From Fomitopsis serialis (taxonomy: Eukaryota > Basidiomycota > Agaricomycetes > Polyporales > Fomitopsidaceae): a DNA stretch of 64,000 nt. The notes below the pieces were generated by a model. That model was not told the origin of the DNA and did not search any database. It saw only the letters and a list, made by a program, of their open reading frames with translations. Position 1 is the first letter of the stretch. Every line of letters starts with the position of its first letter. The stretch is from NCBI RefSeq assembly GCF_022376445.1, contig NW_025954979.1, forward strand, positions 186,001 through 250,000, written 5' to 3'. The position numbers and the translations under genes were made by a program. Shown in pieces: positions 27,201 through 38,876 of the stretch.

Positions 27201-28081
27201 GGTGTCGTCAACATGGCTAGCCAGATGTTTTGGAAGAAAAACGAGGGAGATACGCTGCCAGAGAGACGGTCTAACAGACTCAGCACCTTGTCGAAGTATT
27301 CTCCGGTTTCCTCTTCCAAGCCAGGGAGAAGGGCAAGATTGAACGACTTCATAATGGGCCGCAGGCCGTCTTGAAGGGGCAAGTAGTACGTGTCGAATAA
27401 ATTCAGAAGCGTAGGCTACGAATCATTACAGTTCAGTCTGACAAAGATAGCTGCTGAAGCTCACCTTGACAGAGGTTGCTGCATACTCAAAGAATGGGAA
27501 GAGACCTGAGGACCAGAGCGCGAGATCGCGGTGCAAGCCTTCCGTCTAATTCGCCGGCGCTGAGTTGCTTCCATCACGATATAGGGAAATAGGACGCACC
27601 CCGAGGACAGCAAATATGTGAGAGTATACATCCAGTGCTCGCTGGTGAACTCCTGTTGGCAAGGCAGGGTTCAGGCATTGTGATAGTCGTTTGGCTACTA
27701 CAAGCTTGCGCGGAATCTCTTTGAACTGTTGGTACGCTTCAAATGTCTGGCGGCCATCTATGAGTCGTTGCGCCGGTCAACAGTACGAGCACTCACCTTC
27801 AGCAGCTGCTTCAGGAACGATATGAAGTCGGCCCACTCGTGCACACTATCGAATGAATTCAGGCATCTTTCCACCTGCTGTGTGTACTTCTTGTACTTTG
27901 GATCGGACGCATATGCTGGCGGCGTAGGTACTGCCTCAGCACTATCAGTGCCTGCCATTATAGGCGAATACCAGAATGGAGACTCACCCCGCTCATGCGC
28001 GCCGAAGCGCAATGACGATACGGATGTCCCTTTCTTGAGTGGTTCGGGCGCAGCGAGCTTGGGTGTGGAGCTTCCCGACAT
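21287..28081 (-). CDS. DOP1: Dopey family protein DOP1
   Basis: Very large leucine-zipper-like scaffold protein that works with Neo1/Mon2 in endosome-to-Golgi traffic. The N-terminal Dopey domain is clear: PKYKKYTQQVERCLNSF, VHEWADFISFLKQLLK, then (after introns) KEIPRKLVVAKRLSQCLNPA, LPTGVHQRALDVYSHIFAVL, and LALLPGLEEETGEYFDKVL. The rest is helical repeat sequence with weaker similarity. It starts MSGSSTPKLAAPEPLKK and ends with DWEAVEEGLLEDMFDGR. The gene is broken by numerous introns of about 50-60 nt; I have not fixed every junction. Length (expected around 1,700-1,900 residues) suits the family. The extreme C-terminus has little to anchor it but is in a continuous frame to 21287. Confidence 0.85.
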
Positions 28082-28491
28082 GAAGGGTGCCTCGCAGCGA
28101 ACGCGATGCGCTGGGTGCAGCCGACCTCAGCTAGACGGTGAGTATAGGGTCAAGTAGTAGTTGAGTGCGTAGACTTGCGCTGTAGGCGCAGCGCGACTAT
28201 ACGCGCACTCTGATCGCATACAGTGCAGTACAGGTCACGTGGTATTTCGAGATCTCGTAGCCTCTCAGTCTCTCTGGTGGGCGAAGCTCGCATCTTATAC
28301 CCTTTCATCAGGACACTGGGACGCAATATACATATAACATTCAAGACTGAATACACTGTCCAGGCGTCGTGGCGTAATAACCTACATCGAAAGCACAGCA
28401 AAACACGCAGGGCCAGTAGAACATCCCGGTCAACCTATTCCGTCACTCGACGGACTCGATAATTCAGCAATGACCTTCCATACATCTAACA
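28082..28491. other. Intergenic, promoter of DOP1
   Basis: About 410 bp upstream of the Dopey start and downstream of the next minus-strand gene. No coding frame or obvious core element was recognised. Confidence 0.35.
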
Positions 28492-29937
28492 TCATGCAGG
28501 GGGCGCCGGGGTGACTGGGACGTCAGATAGCGATCCGTGAGCCATACCGGTCTTCGGGATTTGGGCGGATATGCTCTCCGGGACCGCCGAATCTTGACGA
28601 CTGGAAGGCATTGTCGACAATGGTGTCTCTCCTTTGGGAACTTTGGGTCTCGGCCCCCTCCCCGGAGGAGCGGAAGCAGAAGTACCAGCTAGTTTGGGAG
28701 GCAGCGTGATGCCAGCTGCAAGCATCGCTGCCGCTGACGCAGCTTCGCGATCTGCGCGGTCGGCAGCGGACTGCGCGGCGAGTGTAACAGCTTGCGAGGC
28801 AGCAGTCTGGTGAGAAGCGAAGTCGGATTCCTTCTCACCAACCCAAGAGCGAGTGAACCAGCGGCCACCTGCGATGCCGCGCACCTCGCGATTAACTTGC
28901 CTCCAGCGTCGTACTGGCTTCTTGGACTTGTCTAGCACTATGGTTGGCGCGAAGCCCGTGCCAATCTTGGGCGCAGGTTGCACTGGGAATGGTTTCGATG
29001 GCAAGGGATACTGCGGAAAAGCAACGCCGTCGAGAGTGAAACCGTCATCCATTGGCAGGCTGTAGATGGACGTTGGCATCGTCATATCAGGTTCTGGCGT
29101 ACGTTCCTCATGAGGCAATGGTGATGAGGCCGCCGTTACTGGGTAGCCTACCATTATCTTAGTCGAAGGGTGAAAGCCACGGGAGGAAGTGCTCACTCTC
29201 GCTGATGATGCTTTCCGCGTCATCCCTGTGTATAGGGAGCGGTATAGGGGCCACGACAGCAGCTGCAGTAACTTTCGCGGCTCTGAAGGCGAAGTTAGCA
29301 CGACAAACACTACAACAACTGGAGGACACACTTCGAGGTCTCTTCTTGATGGCCCGCTGTGCAGTAGCGCCTTTTCCCGGAGCGGCTTTCTTCTTGGTCG
29401 CTACTGGTGCTGTTGGTGGAGGCACCAAAGAAAATGCACTACTGCCAGGGATGTTCGGATCGAAGAAATCGGTGTGAACGAGGTGGGTCGGATCTGCAGC
29501 GGTGCAAGAGCAGTATGAGAGCGTGCAGTTGTCGACAACGAATGATCACTCACCTAGTGCAGCGTGTGCACCTCTACTCTACCTCTTCCCCTGCCGCGGC
29601 CTCTGCCTTGCCCACGCTTCGTAGCTTGTCCTCGACCACTGGTTGAAGGAGTAGGCACCGGCGCGGGCTGAATAGCATGAGCAGACCGAGATGGTCTGCT
29701 AGGCTCGTCATCATCATCGTCTATGAGCTGGTCTTCTTCCTCCTCATCTTCGTCCTCGTCTTCATCGCTCGCTCGCTTTGTACGGGCGTGAGGGGCGGTG
29801 CTCGAGTGAGAGCTAGCCCTCTTGCCCTCGTTGACAAGTAGCTTCACCCTGAACTTGGATGTGCGCGCGGGCGCGGGCTCCGGTGTGTCGGGAAGGGTAG
29901 AGATTTGCGGAGCGTCCATGTCTACGTCGCCGTTCAT
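28492..29937 (-). CDS. Low-complexity nuclear protein, possible INO80 subunit Ies4
   Basis: A protein with a short conserved-looking start (SKFRVKLLVNEGKR), an acidic tract (DEDEDEDEEEEDQLIDDDDD), an RG repeat (GRGRGRGRGR), a Lys-rich segment, and a C-terminal block RRWRQVNREVRGIAGGRWF followed by an Ala-rich tail. The order 'KxxLxV N-terminus, basic middle, K-P-x-R-x-W block' resembles the fungal INO80 subunit Ies4 (chromatin remodelling), but only a profile search would settle it. The Cys-rich stretch in the raw reading is intronic: GTGTGT...TTCAG (about 29283-29333) joins KKRPR to AAKVTAAAVVAP. Start MNGDVDMDAP and stop at 28492 bound a continuous model with a few introns. Treat as hypothetical nuclear protein with that suggestion. 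Confidence 0.55.
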
Positions 29938-31002
29938 GATGAGAAGTGAATGTTACTGCGAGCGAGGGTTTCGGCGCGAGCGTCGGATGATGGGTCATAA
30001 GTTATCCAAGGCGATACACGAAACATATCCTGTGCTTCAGGCATTTTGGGAATAGAGTACGGAGTGCGCCGGTTTGATTGTGGTGGTCAACACAGGCTTT
30101 TTGAACGTGCCGCCATCTGGCCAACTCCGCACAAGGCCACTTACATTCCATAAGCGTAAGTACGTACTGAACTACTGCTCCCATGCGACGTTAAAAACAC
30201 GAGTCATTGGTATTTTTGACGGCTCAAGTAACGACGTCCAAAGATGGATATTGCAGTGAAATTCGGATACTGTAGATTAATTCAAGCGGCGCGGGTGTGA
30301 CGTGTGACGGCCCGGACACTCAGGCGGCGCGGCGCGAGCGTCGGGACCTGTGACACAAGCCTTGGGCGGCGGGGCGGCGGGGGCGGGATTTGGTCTACCG
30401 GCGCCGCAGGCGGCGAAATTCGTGACGTCGGAGGTTGTCACATCGGCGGGCTCGACTGTGACCAGTGACAACGCAGCGTCGCGGCGTGGCGACAGGCCTG
30501 TGACGCGTGACCGCGCTTGTATTAATCTACAGTACACGGGTAACCAAGCGGCGAATGGAAAAACTTGAGTGTTCACTTGGGCGATTACTTGTAATTACCT
30601 TTCCGAGGAGGGTGGCATGTCGATGTTGCACATCAACTCGGTGAGACTTAGTGAGCATATACGACGGTACCTGCAAGCTGAAGTAGAGTATGCCTGCCCA
30701 TATGTAGGACCATGAATATTCGCCAATAGTACTGTCTATTATAATACACTGGCACTGACTACTTAAGCGCTCAGGCGCTACGGTCACATGCACCAGATTA
30801 TGTAACCGCTTTCCTGAAGTTCCCGCAGGAGTTCCAGCACGACCGCAACATACAGTCGGTCGATCTATTTCTCGGTCCTCTGTAGGTTTGTGACGTTTTG
30901 CAGTTTCTCGAGAAAACAGATTGCTGACACTCAATCACCCCCCATGCAGACACGGTCGTCCCGCAGTTGCATCGACTACAGACCCGGTGGTCGGGCATAC
31001 CT
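29938..31002. other. Divergent intergenic region with GTGAC-rich segment
   Basis: About 1.07 kb between the Ies4-like start and the ATP synthase subunit e start. It contains nine GTGAC/GTCAC words at 30297-30511 (listed separately), a GC-rich core and AT-rich flanks. Minus-strand frames at 30527-30934 and 30277-30576 show no recognisable protein. It probably serves both promoters. Confidence 0.5.
30296..30511. promoter_or_regulatory. Cluster of nine GTGAC motifs
   Basis: GTGAC (or its complement GTCAC) occurs at 30297, 30304, 30350, 30422, 30437 (reverse), 30458, 30465, 30500 and 30507. Six copies extend to TGTGAC. One (TGACGTCG) resembles a CRE/ATF half site. Chance expectation for a 5-mer on both strands in 216 bp is about 0.4. 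Likely a transcription-factor array for one or both flanking genes; the factor is not known. Confidence 0.5.
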
Positions 31003-31425
31003 ATGGCTTCTTCAACTGTTAACGTGGGCATCTGTTGGTAGATGCTCATACTTACGATGCTTATTCGTGATGTCAGGTTGTCCGGTACACGGCGCTCCTT
31101 ACTGGTGTTTTCTACGGCATTGCGCATCGCCGGACACTGCAGAAGGCGCACGACGAGGAGGTCAAGCACCATGCTGTCCACGAACGGGAGCACCTGATAG
31201 CGCAGGCGAAGGAGGCATGGAAGAAGAAGCAGGAGGGTAGCAAGGTGGTGGTGAGTCTGACCATGCTTACGGCGTGCTGCGTGCGGAGAGTCTGCATGCT
31301 CTGTCGACGTCCGCCGTCACCTTGTTCACGAAGTTGAGCATTCGCTTGTTGCAGTGATCACCGACCCCGAGGATCCCCAGTTCGACCTGGAAAAGCTGGT
31401 TGCGAAGTGGGAGAGCGAGTCATGA
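31003..31425 (+). CDS. ATP21: Mitochondrial F1Fo-ATP synthase subunit e
   Basis: Small inner-membrane subunit needed for ATP synthase dimerisation and cristae shape. The sequence starts MASSTVNVVRYTALLTGVFY: a short N-terminus then one TM helix with the GxxxG-like GVFYG region, followed by HRRTLQKAHDEEVKHHAVHE and a charged helix. It ends DLEKLVAKWESES, typical of fungal subunit e. Intron 1 is 31024-31076 (AAC|GTGGGC...TCAG|GTT). The second junction is unclear: the donor GTGAGT at 31251 does not keep phase with the TTGCAG acceptor; either GTAGCA at about 31237 is used, or one G is missing before the donor, which would restore a Val-Ile-Thr-Asp reading. Length (about 85-90 residues) fits the family. 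Confidence 0.82.
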
Positions 31426-31852
31426 CTGTCGGAGTCGGTGTAGATGTAGATGCATACAACTTGCTAGCCATGGGCGTTTTATGCGCGTAACACGCGCAAG
31501 ACACCGCCTGCTCTTCCCTTAGGTCGGCCTTGACCTCTGCGTACATTCTCAATTTACAAGTGTAGCTATCCTAATAGATTACGAACGTCCCTCGGGACCC
31601 TTCGTCGCTGTAGCCCTCGTCGGCCGGCAGCTTGCCCCGGTCCTCCCAGATCACACTCGTGTGACCGTGTGACGAAAGCGCGACCCGTCACAGACGCGTC
31701 GCGCCGCCCATTCATGCCGCTCGAGTTTTAAGCTTAAGGTTGTAGCTTCGTTCGCTTTCTTGTCTGCGCTTATCACTGCTGCATACTTGACGCACTTGTG
31801 TTATTCGCTCGCAACTTATACTTTGTGCCACTGCTGTTGTGCTTGTCCGGCC
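31426..31852. other. Intergenic, promoter of HAT2
   Basis: About 425 bp upstream of the Hat2 start. Two TGTGAC words and one GTCACA lie within about 40 bp (31659-31692), echoing the cluster at 30.3 kb. The rest shows no coding frame. Confidence 0.45.
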
Positions 31853-33723
<1,871 letters not shown>

Positions 33724-33941
33724 GACTAGAGCACCGACAGAAGAACCGTCTGCAGGCTTCTTACGGACATGATGTTGAAGTGGGACGTGTATACATCAGA
33801 CAACGGGCGATAGGGATGTTATGTAGCCATGGATCGATGCTTGTTGTACAGATGTGCGTAGCACAGGAGCTCATGCCTGTTTCGCAGACGATGAACACAC
33901 CAAATGGTCTCAGGAAAGGATATCATCAAACATTCAGTGTG

Positions 33942-34246
33942 TCATACAAAGATTAGCCGGATGAGCTCCAACACGACTGATTAACGAGTGAGCTGCGACT
34001 CAAGTAACGGAAACGTGACACGTACTTCCGCCCATTACAACAAGCAGACGATACCCAGCGCCCACATGCCCACAGGGCTACGCCTCGCGAGCACCTCTTG
34101 TCGTGATGGCTTTGTCGGGTTCTTCCCCGCGCGAGCCTTTTCCGCGAACTGTGCGTTCCGGCGACGCATCTCAAATTCGGTCGGCTGTCCAACGTCCGGA
34201 TGCTCAGCATTGTAAAAGCAAACCACATAGAGTATCAACAGACCAT
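33942..34246 (-). CDS. YSY6: Ysy6/RAMP4 (SERP1)-like ER translocon protein
   Basis: A tiny tail-anchored ER protein associated with the Sec61 translocon and protected glycoproteins under stress. The start codon appears to be an exon by itself: ATG is followed by GTCTGT...GGACAG, joining to PTEFEMRRRNAQFAEKARAG. The middle (KNPTKPSRQEVLARRSPVGM) runs into a TM helix starting WALGIVC. A second intron, GTACGT...ATCAG (about 33989-34034 region), joins to VLELIRLIFV and the stop. One base must be supplied near 34040-34044 for the TM frame to continue; the reading then fits the family's 'W-L-G-hydrophobic-GG' helix. It is too short and broken for simple ORF calling. It shares a 220-bp divergent promoter with the Bmt5-like gene. 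Confidence 0.68.
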
Positions 34247-34466
34247 GTTTGAAGAATGAAACTAGTAAGGAACGACTGGACAGAGGACAATGGGTGCGGT
34301 GTGTTGTAGGCGTGTGCGGTGAACGTTCAGTAAGCGCGTGCCACTGAGTGCCACGTTCCGCCACGATCGTGTTGGCTGTTTGCCCCTGTCTTGGCTTGTG
34401 TACCAAAGGCTTCCGTTCCAAACAACCGCTCTTTCAGGCACGCCACACAACGTCTCAAAACGGCAG

Positions 34467-35516
34467 ATGGCCAAAGCCAAAGGCAAGAAAACGTCGCTCA
34501 AGGCCGCTCTATCCTCTCAGCAATCCAGGTTGAAGAAAAAGCAGGAGTTCGTCCATGCAGAGCAAGCCGAGAAGGCGAAGCAAAGCGCACGGGCGAAAGG
34601 CAAGGCGAAGGCTCTGCCGCCTCGACCGACCATTCCCTTCGATCCGACAGATCGCATCTTGCTGATTGGAGAGGGAACTTCTCATTCGCCCGCGCCCTCG
34701 TTTTCGACGCACCTAGTGCTCTTGAGTTTCTACCTCCCGGAAATGTCGCGGCCACTGCCTACGATAGCGAGGATAATGCTATTCGAAGTATCCGGACGCG
34801 CAGGGTATCGTGGACGCCTCAGGAAGAAGGGCGTACAGGTCCTGTTCAACGTCGATGCTACCAAACTGGAGAAATGCGCCGTGTTGAAAGGAACGAAGTG
34901 GGACAAGATCGTGTGGAACTTCCCTCATGCCGGTACATCCTATCTACGTGATGCTGGGGACACCAGTCTAATGGCTGACAGACACACTTGCTAGGTAAAG
35001 GCATCACAGATCAGGACCGCAATATCTTAGCAAACCAAGTTTTGATATTGGACTTCCTCCGTTCTGCTGCACCTCTCCTTACATCGGGTCCAGTACCGAC
35101 TATCATGCGACCTCGGAAACGAAAAGCGGACCCCGATGAGGATGAGGATGACGCTCCTGATCACGCAGAGGAAGCAGACGCAAACAATCTTACGAGCCCG
35201 CGGGGCAGCATCCTCATCACGCTGCGCAACGTCCCTCCATACACACACTGGTAAGTGCCAGTCTGAACGTTGTCGCTCTTACCTGACGCAACCTCTCAGG
35301 GATGTCCCAAAAATGGCGAAAAATCCGCCCCCGCCTACTACATCGTCTTTAGGCCCGCCGAATCCGCGCTATGTGCAGTTACGTTCGTTCGTGTTCCATA
35401 GACGGCTTTGGATGGGTTACGAACACCGTATGACGAAGGGCGAGCGGGCACATGGGCAGGGCAAGACGGGCGAGGGGGGTGAGGATCGTACATGGCAGTT
35501 CTGCCTGGCGGACTAG
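34467..35516 (+). CDS. BMT5: Bmt5-like 25S rRNA (uridine-N3) methyltransferase
   Basis: Nucleolar SAM-dependent methyltransferase that in yeast makes m3U in 25S rRNA. A Lys-rich N-terminus (MAKAKGKKTSLKAALSSQQS) precedes SAM motif I, ILLIGEGNFSFARAL, split by a short intron or frame change at about 34675. TAYDSEDNAI gives the motif II acid, FNVDATKLEKC follows, and VWNFPHAGKGITDQDRNILA carries the family NFPHxG motif. The C-terminus has ILITLRNVPPYTHWDVPKMA and ends WQFCLAD. An acidic insert (RKRKADPDEDEDDAPDHAEE) lies between the last two motifs. An upstream in-frame ATG (34338) exists, but the MAKAKGKK start fits the family. Three introns are supported. Confidence 0.88.
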
Positions 35517-35847
35517 CCGGCGTCTTGGAACACGTATGTTAGCTCAAAAATCTCGGCGGTAGAAGTACTGTCTGCGTTGTGAGTGAGACGGCCTACAACG
35601 TTCGAACACTGGATAGTCAGAGAATCGCCATTGAGATAAACCACAACGCAAGGGAGCAGAACAAGAGCAGAACCCCTTCATGAGGGCTCCTACCCTTGTG
35701 ATTACCCCGCATTCTGATCTCGATCACCTGTTCCGCGTTCCCGTGCCTCGGGATGCCGTTCCCCGGACCTGTCTGTCAACTGCTCGTTCCAACCACTCAT
35801 CCCGGCTGGACGCGACACTGAAGTAGGAAACGAACATAAGTACCACC
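35517..35847. other. Intergenic, tandem plus-strand genes
   Basis: About 330 bp between the Bmt5-like stop and the enoyl-CoA hydratase-like start; no coding frame or core element recognised. Confidence 0.35.
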
Positions 35848-37074
35848 ATGGGTGCTCTCCAACCTCCCTCTCACTCAGACGAGATCAAGATGCTTTCCCT
35901 CAAGACCATGTGATGCTGCTGACCCTTAACCGCCCTAAAGCACTGAACGCGGTTTCGCCTACAATGCAAGGGGACATCGAGAGGGTCTTGGACTGGTTTG
36001 ACAACGAGCCCAGCTTGTGGTGAGTACGGTCTCACTGGGAGCCATGCCACTGGACGGAAACCGTGGGGTAGGGTGGTCATCATCAACGGCGAAGGACGGA
36101 TATTCTGCGCAGGAGCCGACCTCATCGCGTACGTTCCACCCTCCTCCTCACTCTTCCTCACAGCGCCCACGAGCACTTCCTTCAGGTGGCACAAGCGTCG
36201 GAGCAACAACGAAGCGGACAGTGCTTCTGAGTTCATCGACGACAAACACGGCTTCGCAGGCATCTCTCGCAGGACAACCTCCGGGAAACCTATCATCGCG
36301 GCCGTCCATGGCGGTGCCTACGGCGGCGGCACCGAGTTAGTGCTGAACTGCGACTTGTCGTCGCGAGTGATGACGCTGTCTTCGCGTTGCCGGAGGTCAA
36401 GCGCGGCGTGGTAGCCATCGCGGGCGGTTCGTCCGAGCAGTGTCGCAGACGGTCTTGGGTTTGAGGGATTTGACGCATGGTACAGGTATGCCGCGGTTGG
36501 GGAGGATCGCCGGTCATCAGGTGAGCTCTCGACGTGAAATGTTTGAAAGAGACTAACCCGGCCTCTGAACAGTTGGCAAGCGAGATGCTGTTGCTTGGAA
36601 AGCCCATCAAGGCATCTGATGCTGCGAGTCGTTTCGGATTGTGAGCCGAGCCTACCCCGTGGATTGACGGTGCGTCTGACGGGTGCGCAGCGTCAACAAG
36701 GTTGTGCCCAAGCCAGAGCTGCTCCCAACGGCATTAGCCTGGGCTGCAGAGATCACGTCGAACTCGCCCGATTCTGTGCAGAGCACAAAGCGCGCACTGT
36801 TGCTCACGAACCAACATGCGCATGTCGAGGATGTCGTCGAAGCGCATGTGCGGTCGAAGGAAGGCAAGCAGCAACTCGCGGGAGACAACATGAAGGTATG
36901 GGTTTAATCGCATTGAGCTGGGATTAGCTCCTGAGACTCTCGGACATAGGAGGGACTAAGGGCATTCACCGAGGTGCGAAGTCAATGTGCTGATTCGAAG
37001 CGGCGTGCCGTTTGCTCATTATATATACGAGACAGAGGAGAAAGCCAGTCTGGAGCAATCCAGCCAAGCTATGA
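35848..37074 (+). CDS. Enoyl-CoA hydratase/isomerase family protein (frameshift at N-terminus)
   Basis: Crotonase-fold enzyme, probably mitochondrial or peroxisomal acyl-CoA metabolism; substrate not determined. HVMLLTLNRPKALNAVS and INGEGRIFCAGADL form the first oxyanion-hole half (the AGADL motif), then KPIIAAVHGGAYGGGTELVL and ALPEVKRGVVA follow, and KPIKASDAASRFGFVNKVVP precedes the C-terminal helices. The last exons are clear: GTATGG...CATAG before EGLRAFTE, then GTGCGA...GACAG before RRKPVWSNPAKL and the stop. The start MGALQPPSHSDEIKM matches the family, but the frame slips by one base at about 35889-35894, between DEIKM and FPQDHVMLL, with no room for an intron. This is a likely missing base; a real loss of the N-terminus cannot be excluded. 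Confidence 0.82.
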
Positions 37075-37245
37075 TGTTCTGCGTTGCTGGTACGCTTCTT
37101 TGCACGGAGCTCGTGCGTGAGCCTCCTGGGTGTATTTTGAGTACTCGTCGTCCTAACAGCGCTATACATACCCTCCCGTGCTCAGAAACCTGTGCGTCGC
37201 CGTGTTATTAATGAAAGGCAGGTGTCAAATGCATGTTGGAGACCA

Positions 37246-38304
37246 ATGGATACTGTGTCGCCGCCGCATGCTCCGACGCCGCCGAAGGAAGTCGAGACGG
37301 TCGCGTCAGGGTATGATAGATCTGATCGGGGCGGAAGCCGAGACGCGTCTCACGTGGGCGCGCATCTCGTTTTCGTGCCTGCCACCAGCGACCAGCTCCG
37401 TATGCCCGACTCTGCCGACACAACCACGCCCCAGGCGGGCCCTTCGAGCGACGACCAGTCTACCTTTGAGCGATGGCGGCTTACCTTTGGCGTGATTACT
37501 GGCTTGGGAGTCACAGCCGGGGAGCGGACAGCAGAGCTCGAGCGACACCAATGGCGGACGTGTGAGAGGTGGAAGAGGTATCTCATGAACTACAGTTAGT
37601 CGAATCTCCTGGTCCATCCTCTTCATGTATACGAATGCATGCAGCTTATTGAACGGAAATGTCAACCCTAGGCCCCGCGGTTGTCTTCATGCTCAAGAAC
37701 CTACAGCTGGTTGGGGCTCCTGTGTCAGAGAAAGACGTCCTTTGCGTACCCTGCGACTACACGCGCGCGGGTGGTTTCCACCCAGACGCAGGCGCCGTTA
37801 TTATGTGCCAGGGCAGGTTCTTCAGCAAGAAACACATGGAGGACACCCTGGTGCACGAACTCGTTCACATGTACGATCACGCAAAGTTCAATGTCGACTG
37901 GAGCAACCTGAGGCATCATGCGTGCAGCGAGGTACGTAATACGTGCCCTCCACGCCGCTTCCGCGCGCCTGCTCACCGGGCTGACGGCGCAGATTCGCGC
38001 GAGCAGTCTCGGAGGTGACTGTCGGTTCAGCCGTGAGCTCCGTCGAGGGTTCGTCGCGTTCTCGAAGCAGCATCAGGTGAGGTCGACTCCACGGATGCTG
38101 GTTGCGAAACAGCAGACTGACTCGGTCTCCGATAGGCGTGTGTGCGTCGCCGTGCCATCCTGTCTGTGCGTGCGAATCCGGTGTGTCCAAACGAGGCTGC
38201 AGCGGAGCGAGCGTCAACGAGGTATGGGAGAGCTGCTTTGCCGACACACGGCCATTCGATGAGGTGTGTCTGTGTTCCCAGTGCAGTCCCTGGTATAGAT
38301 CTGA
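37246..38304 (+). CDS. ATP23: Atp23 mitochondrial inner-membrane metalloprotease
   Basis: Intermembrane-space metalloprotease and chaperone that processes Atp6 and helps assemble the Fo sector. The zinc motif HELVHMYDH is seen (HExxH), preceded by CVPCDYTRAGGFHPDAGAVI and CQGRFFSKKHMEDTLV. Downstream are the family motifs KFNVDWSNLRHHACSEIRAS, GDCRFSRELRRGFVAF and CVRRRAILSV, ending ESCFADTRPFDEI. The start MDTVSPPHAPTPPKEV gives a Pro/Ser-rich N-terminus; the family's twin CxxC-type Cys pattern is in part retained. Introns at about 37596, 37931, 38077 and 38260 keep phase. Yeast Atp23 ends DEIYR-like; here the frame stops right after DEI. The position near the subunit e gene is probably coincidental. 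Confidence 0.9.
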
Positions 38305-38876
38305 CGCTTCTCGCGATGAAGATCTACTAGACTTGTGTGGATGATGCGATTTATGTGCGACGGTCCGCGAGACCCTATGGCGGGTGGACCTTGCGTCTTC
38401 TGGCGTGGCATGAGACGGCAGCGGCTGAGCAGAGAAGCGGACGCCGCAGGGCGAATTGTCACCGGGGCTATTTCTGGCCGTGTGCGAATGGTCGACCATG
38501 CCCGCTCTGCCCCCCGCTGTTTGCTTGGTGGTAGTCGTAGCGAGTGCTGTATGTACTTAGAGACGGACACCGCGGTGTGACGGTTGGATAATCGAGGCTG
38601 AACTGGGCACGACTGGCGGGAGACGTTCCCCGCGCCGAGAAGGGCGTCCGAACTAGCGCATGGCTTCGAGGCGATTCGGCTGGCTGATGGGCAGATTCCT
38701 GATTTGCTCGGCGGCTGACCAGTGGAAGGCTCGACCAGGCGGGACGCGCCGCGTGACGCGCCCATAAAACCACGGCCAACAGCGCTTCCCCTGTGCAACG
38801 TCCCCTGCGTTCCCCTTGTTCACCCTCCCTCCTCGGTCAGTCCTCTCCAAAAGTACTCTTACGACTTTCGTCCAGT
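38305..38876. other. Intergenic, promoter of the Kre9-like gene
   Basis: About 570 bp of GC-rich sequence. Minus-strand open frames here (37888-38499, 38214-38798) have no family motif and overlap Atp23 exons, so they are treated as chance. A TATA-like ATAAAA lies at 38764-38769. Confidence 0.4.
38764..38769 (+). promoter_or_regulatory. TATA-like element upstream of the Kre9-like gene
   Basis: ATAAAA in the context CCCATAAAACC, about 110 bp before the start codon, in GC-rich surroundings. Weak by sequence; position is plausible. Confidence 0.35.

Noticed and set aside
29283..29333. Cys-rich SSSCCSVCRANFAF stretch as a metal-binding site
   Set aside because: It is intronic: GTGTGT...TTCAG flanks it and the joined exons read on smoothly.
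30277..30576. 99-residue minus-strand open frame over the GTGAC cluster
   Set aside because: Composition is set by the GC-rich motif array; no start context, no homology pattern.
38214..38798. 194-residue minus-strand open frame (and 37888-38499)
   Set aside because: Overlaps Atp23 exons and promoter; Ser/Arg/Pro-rich shadow composition and no recognisable domain.
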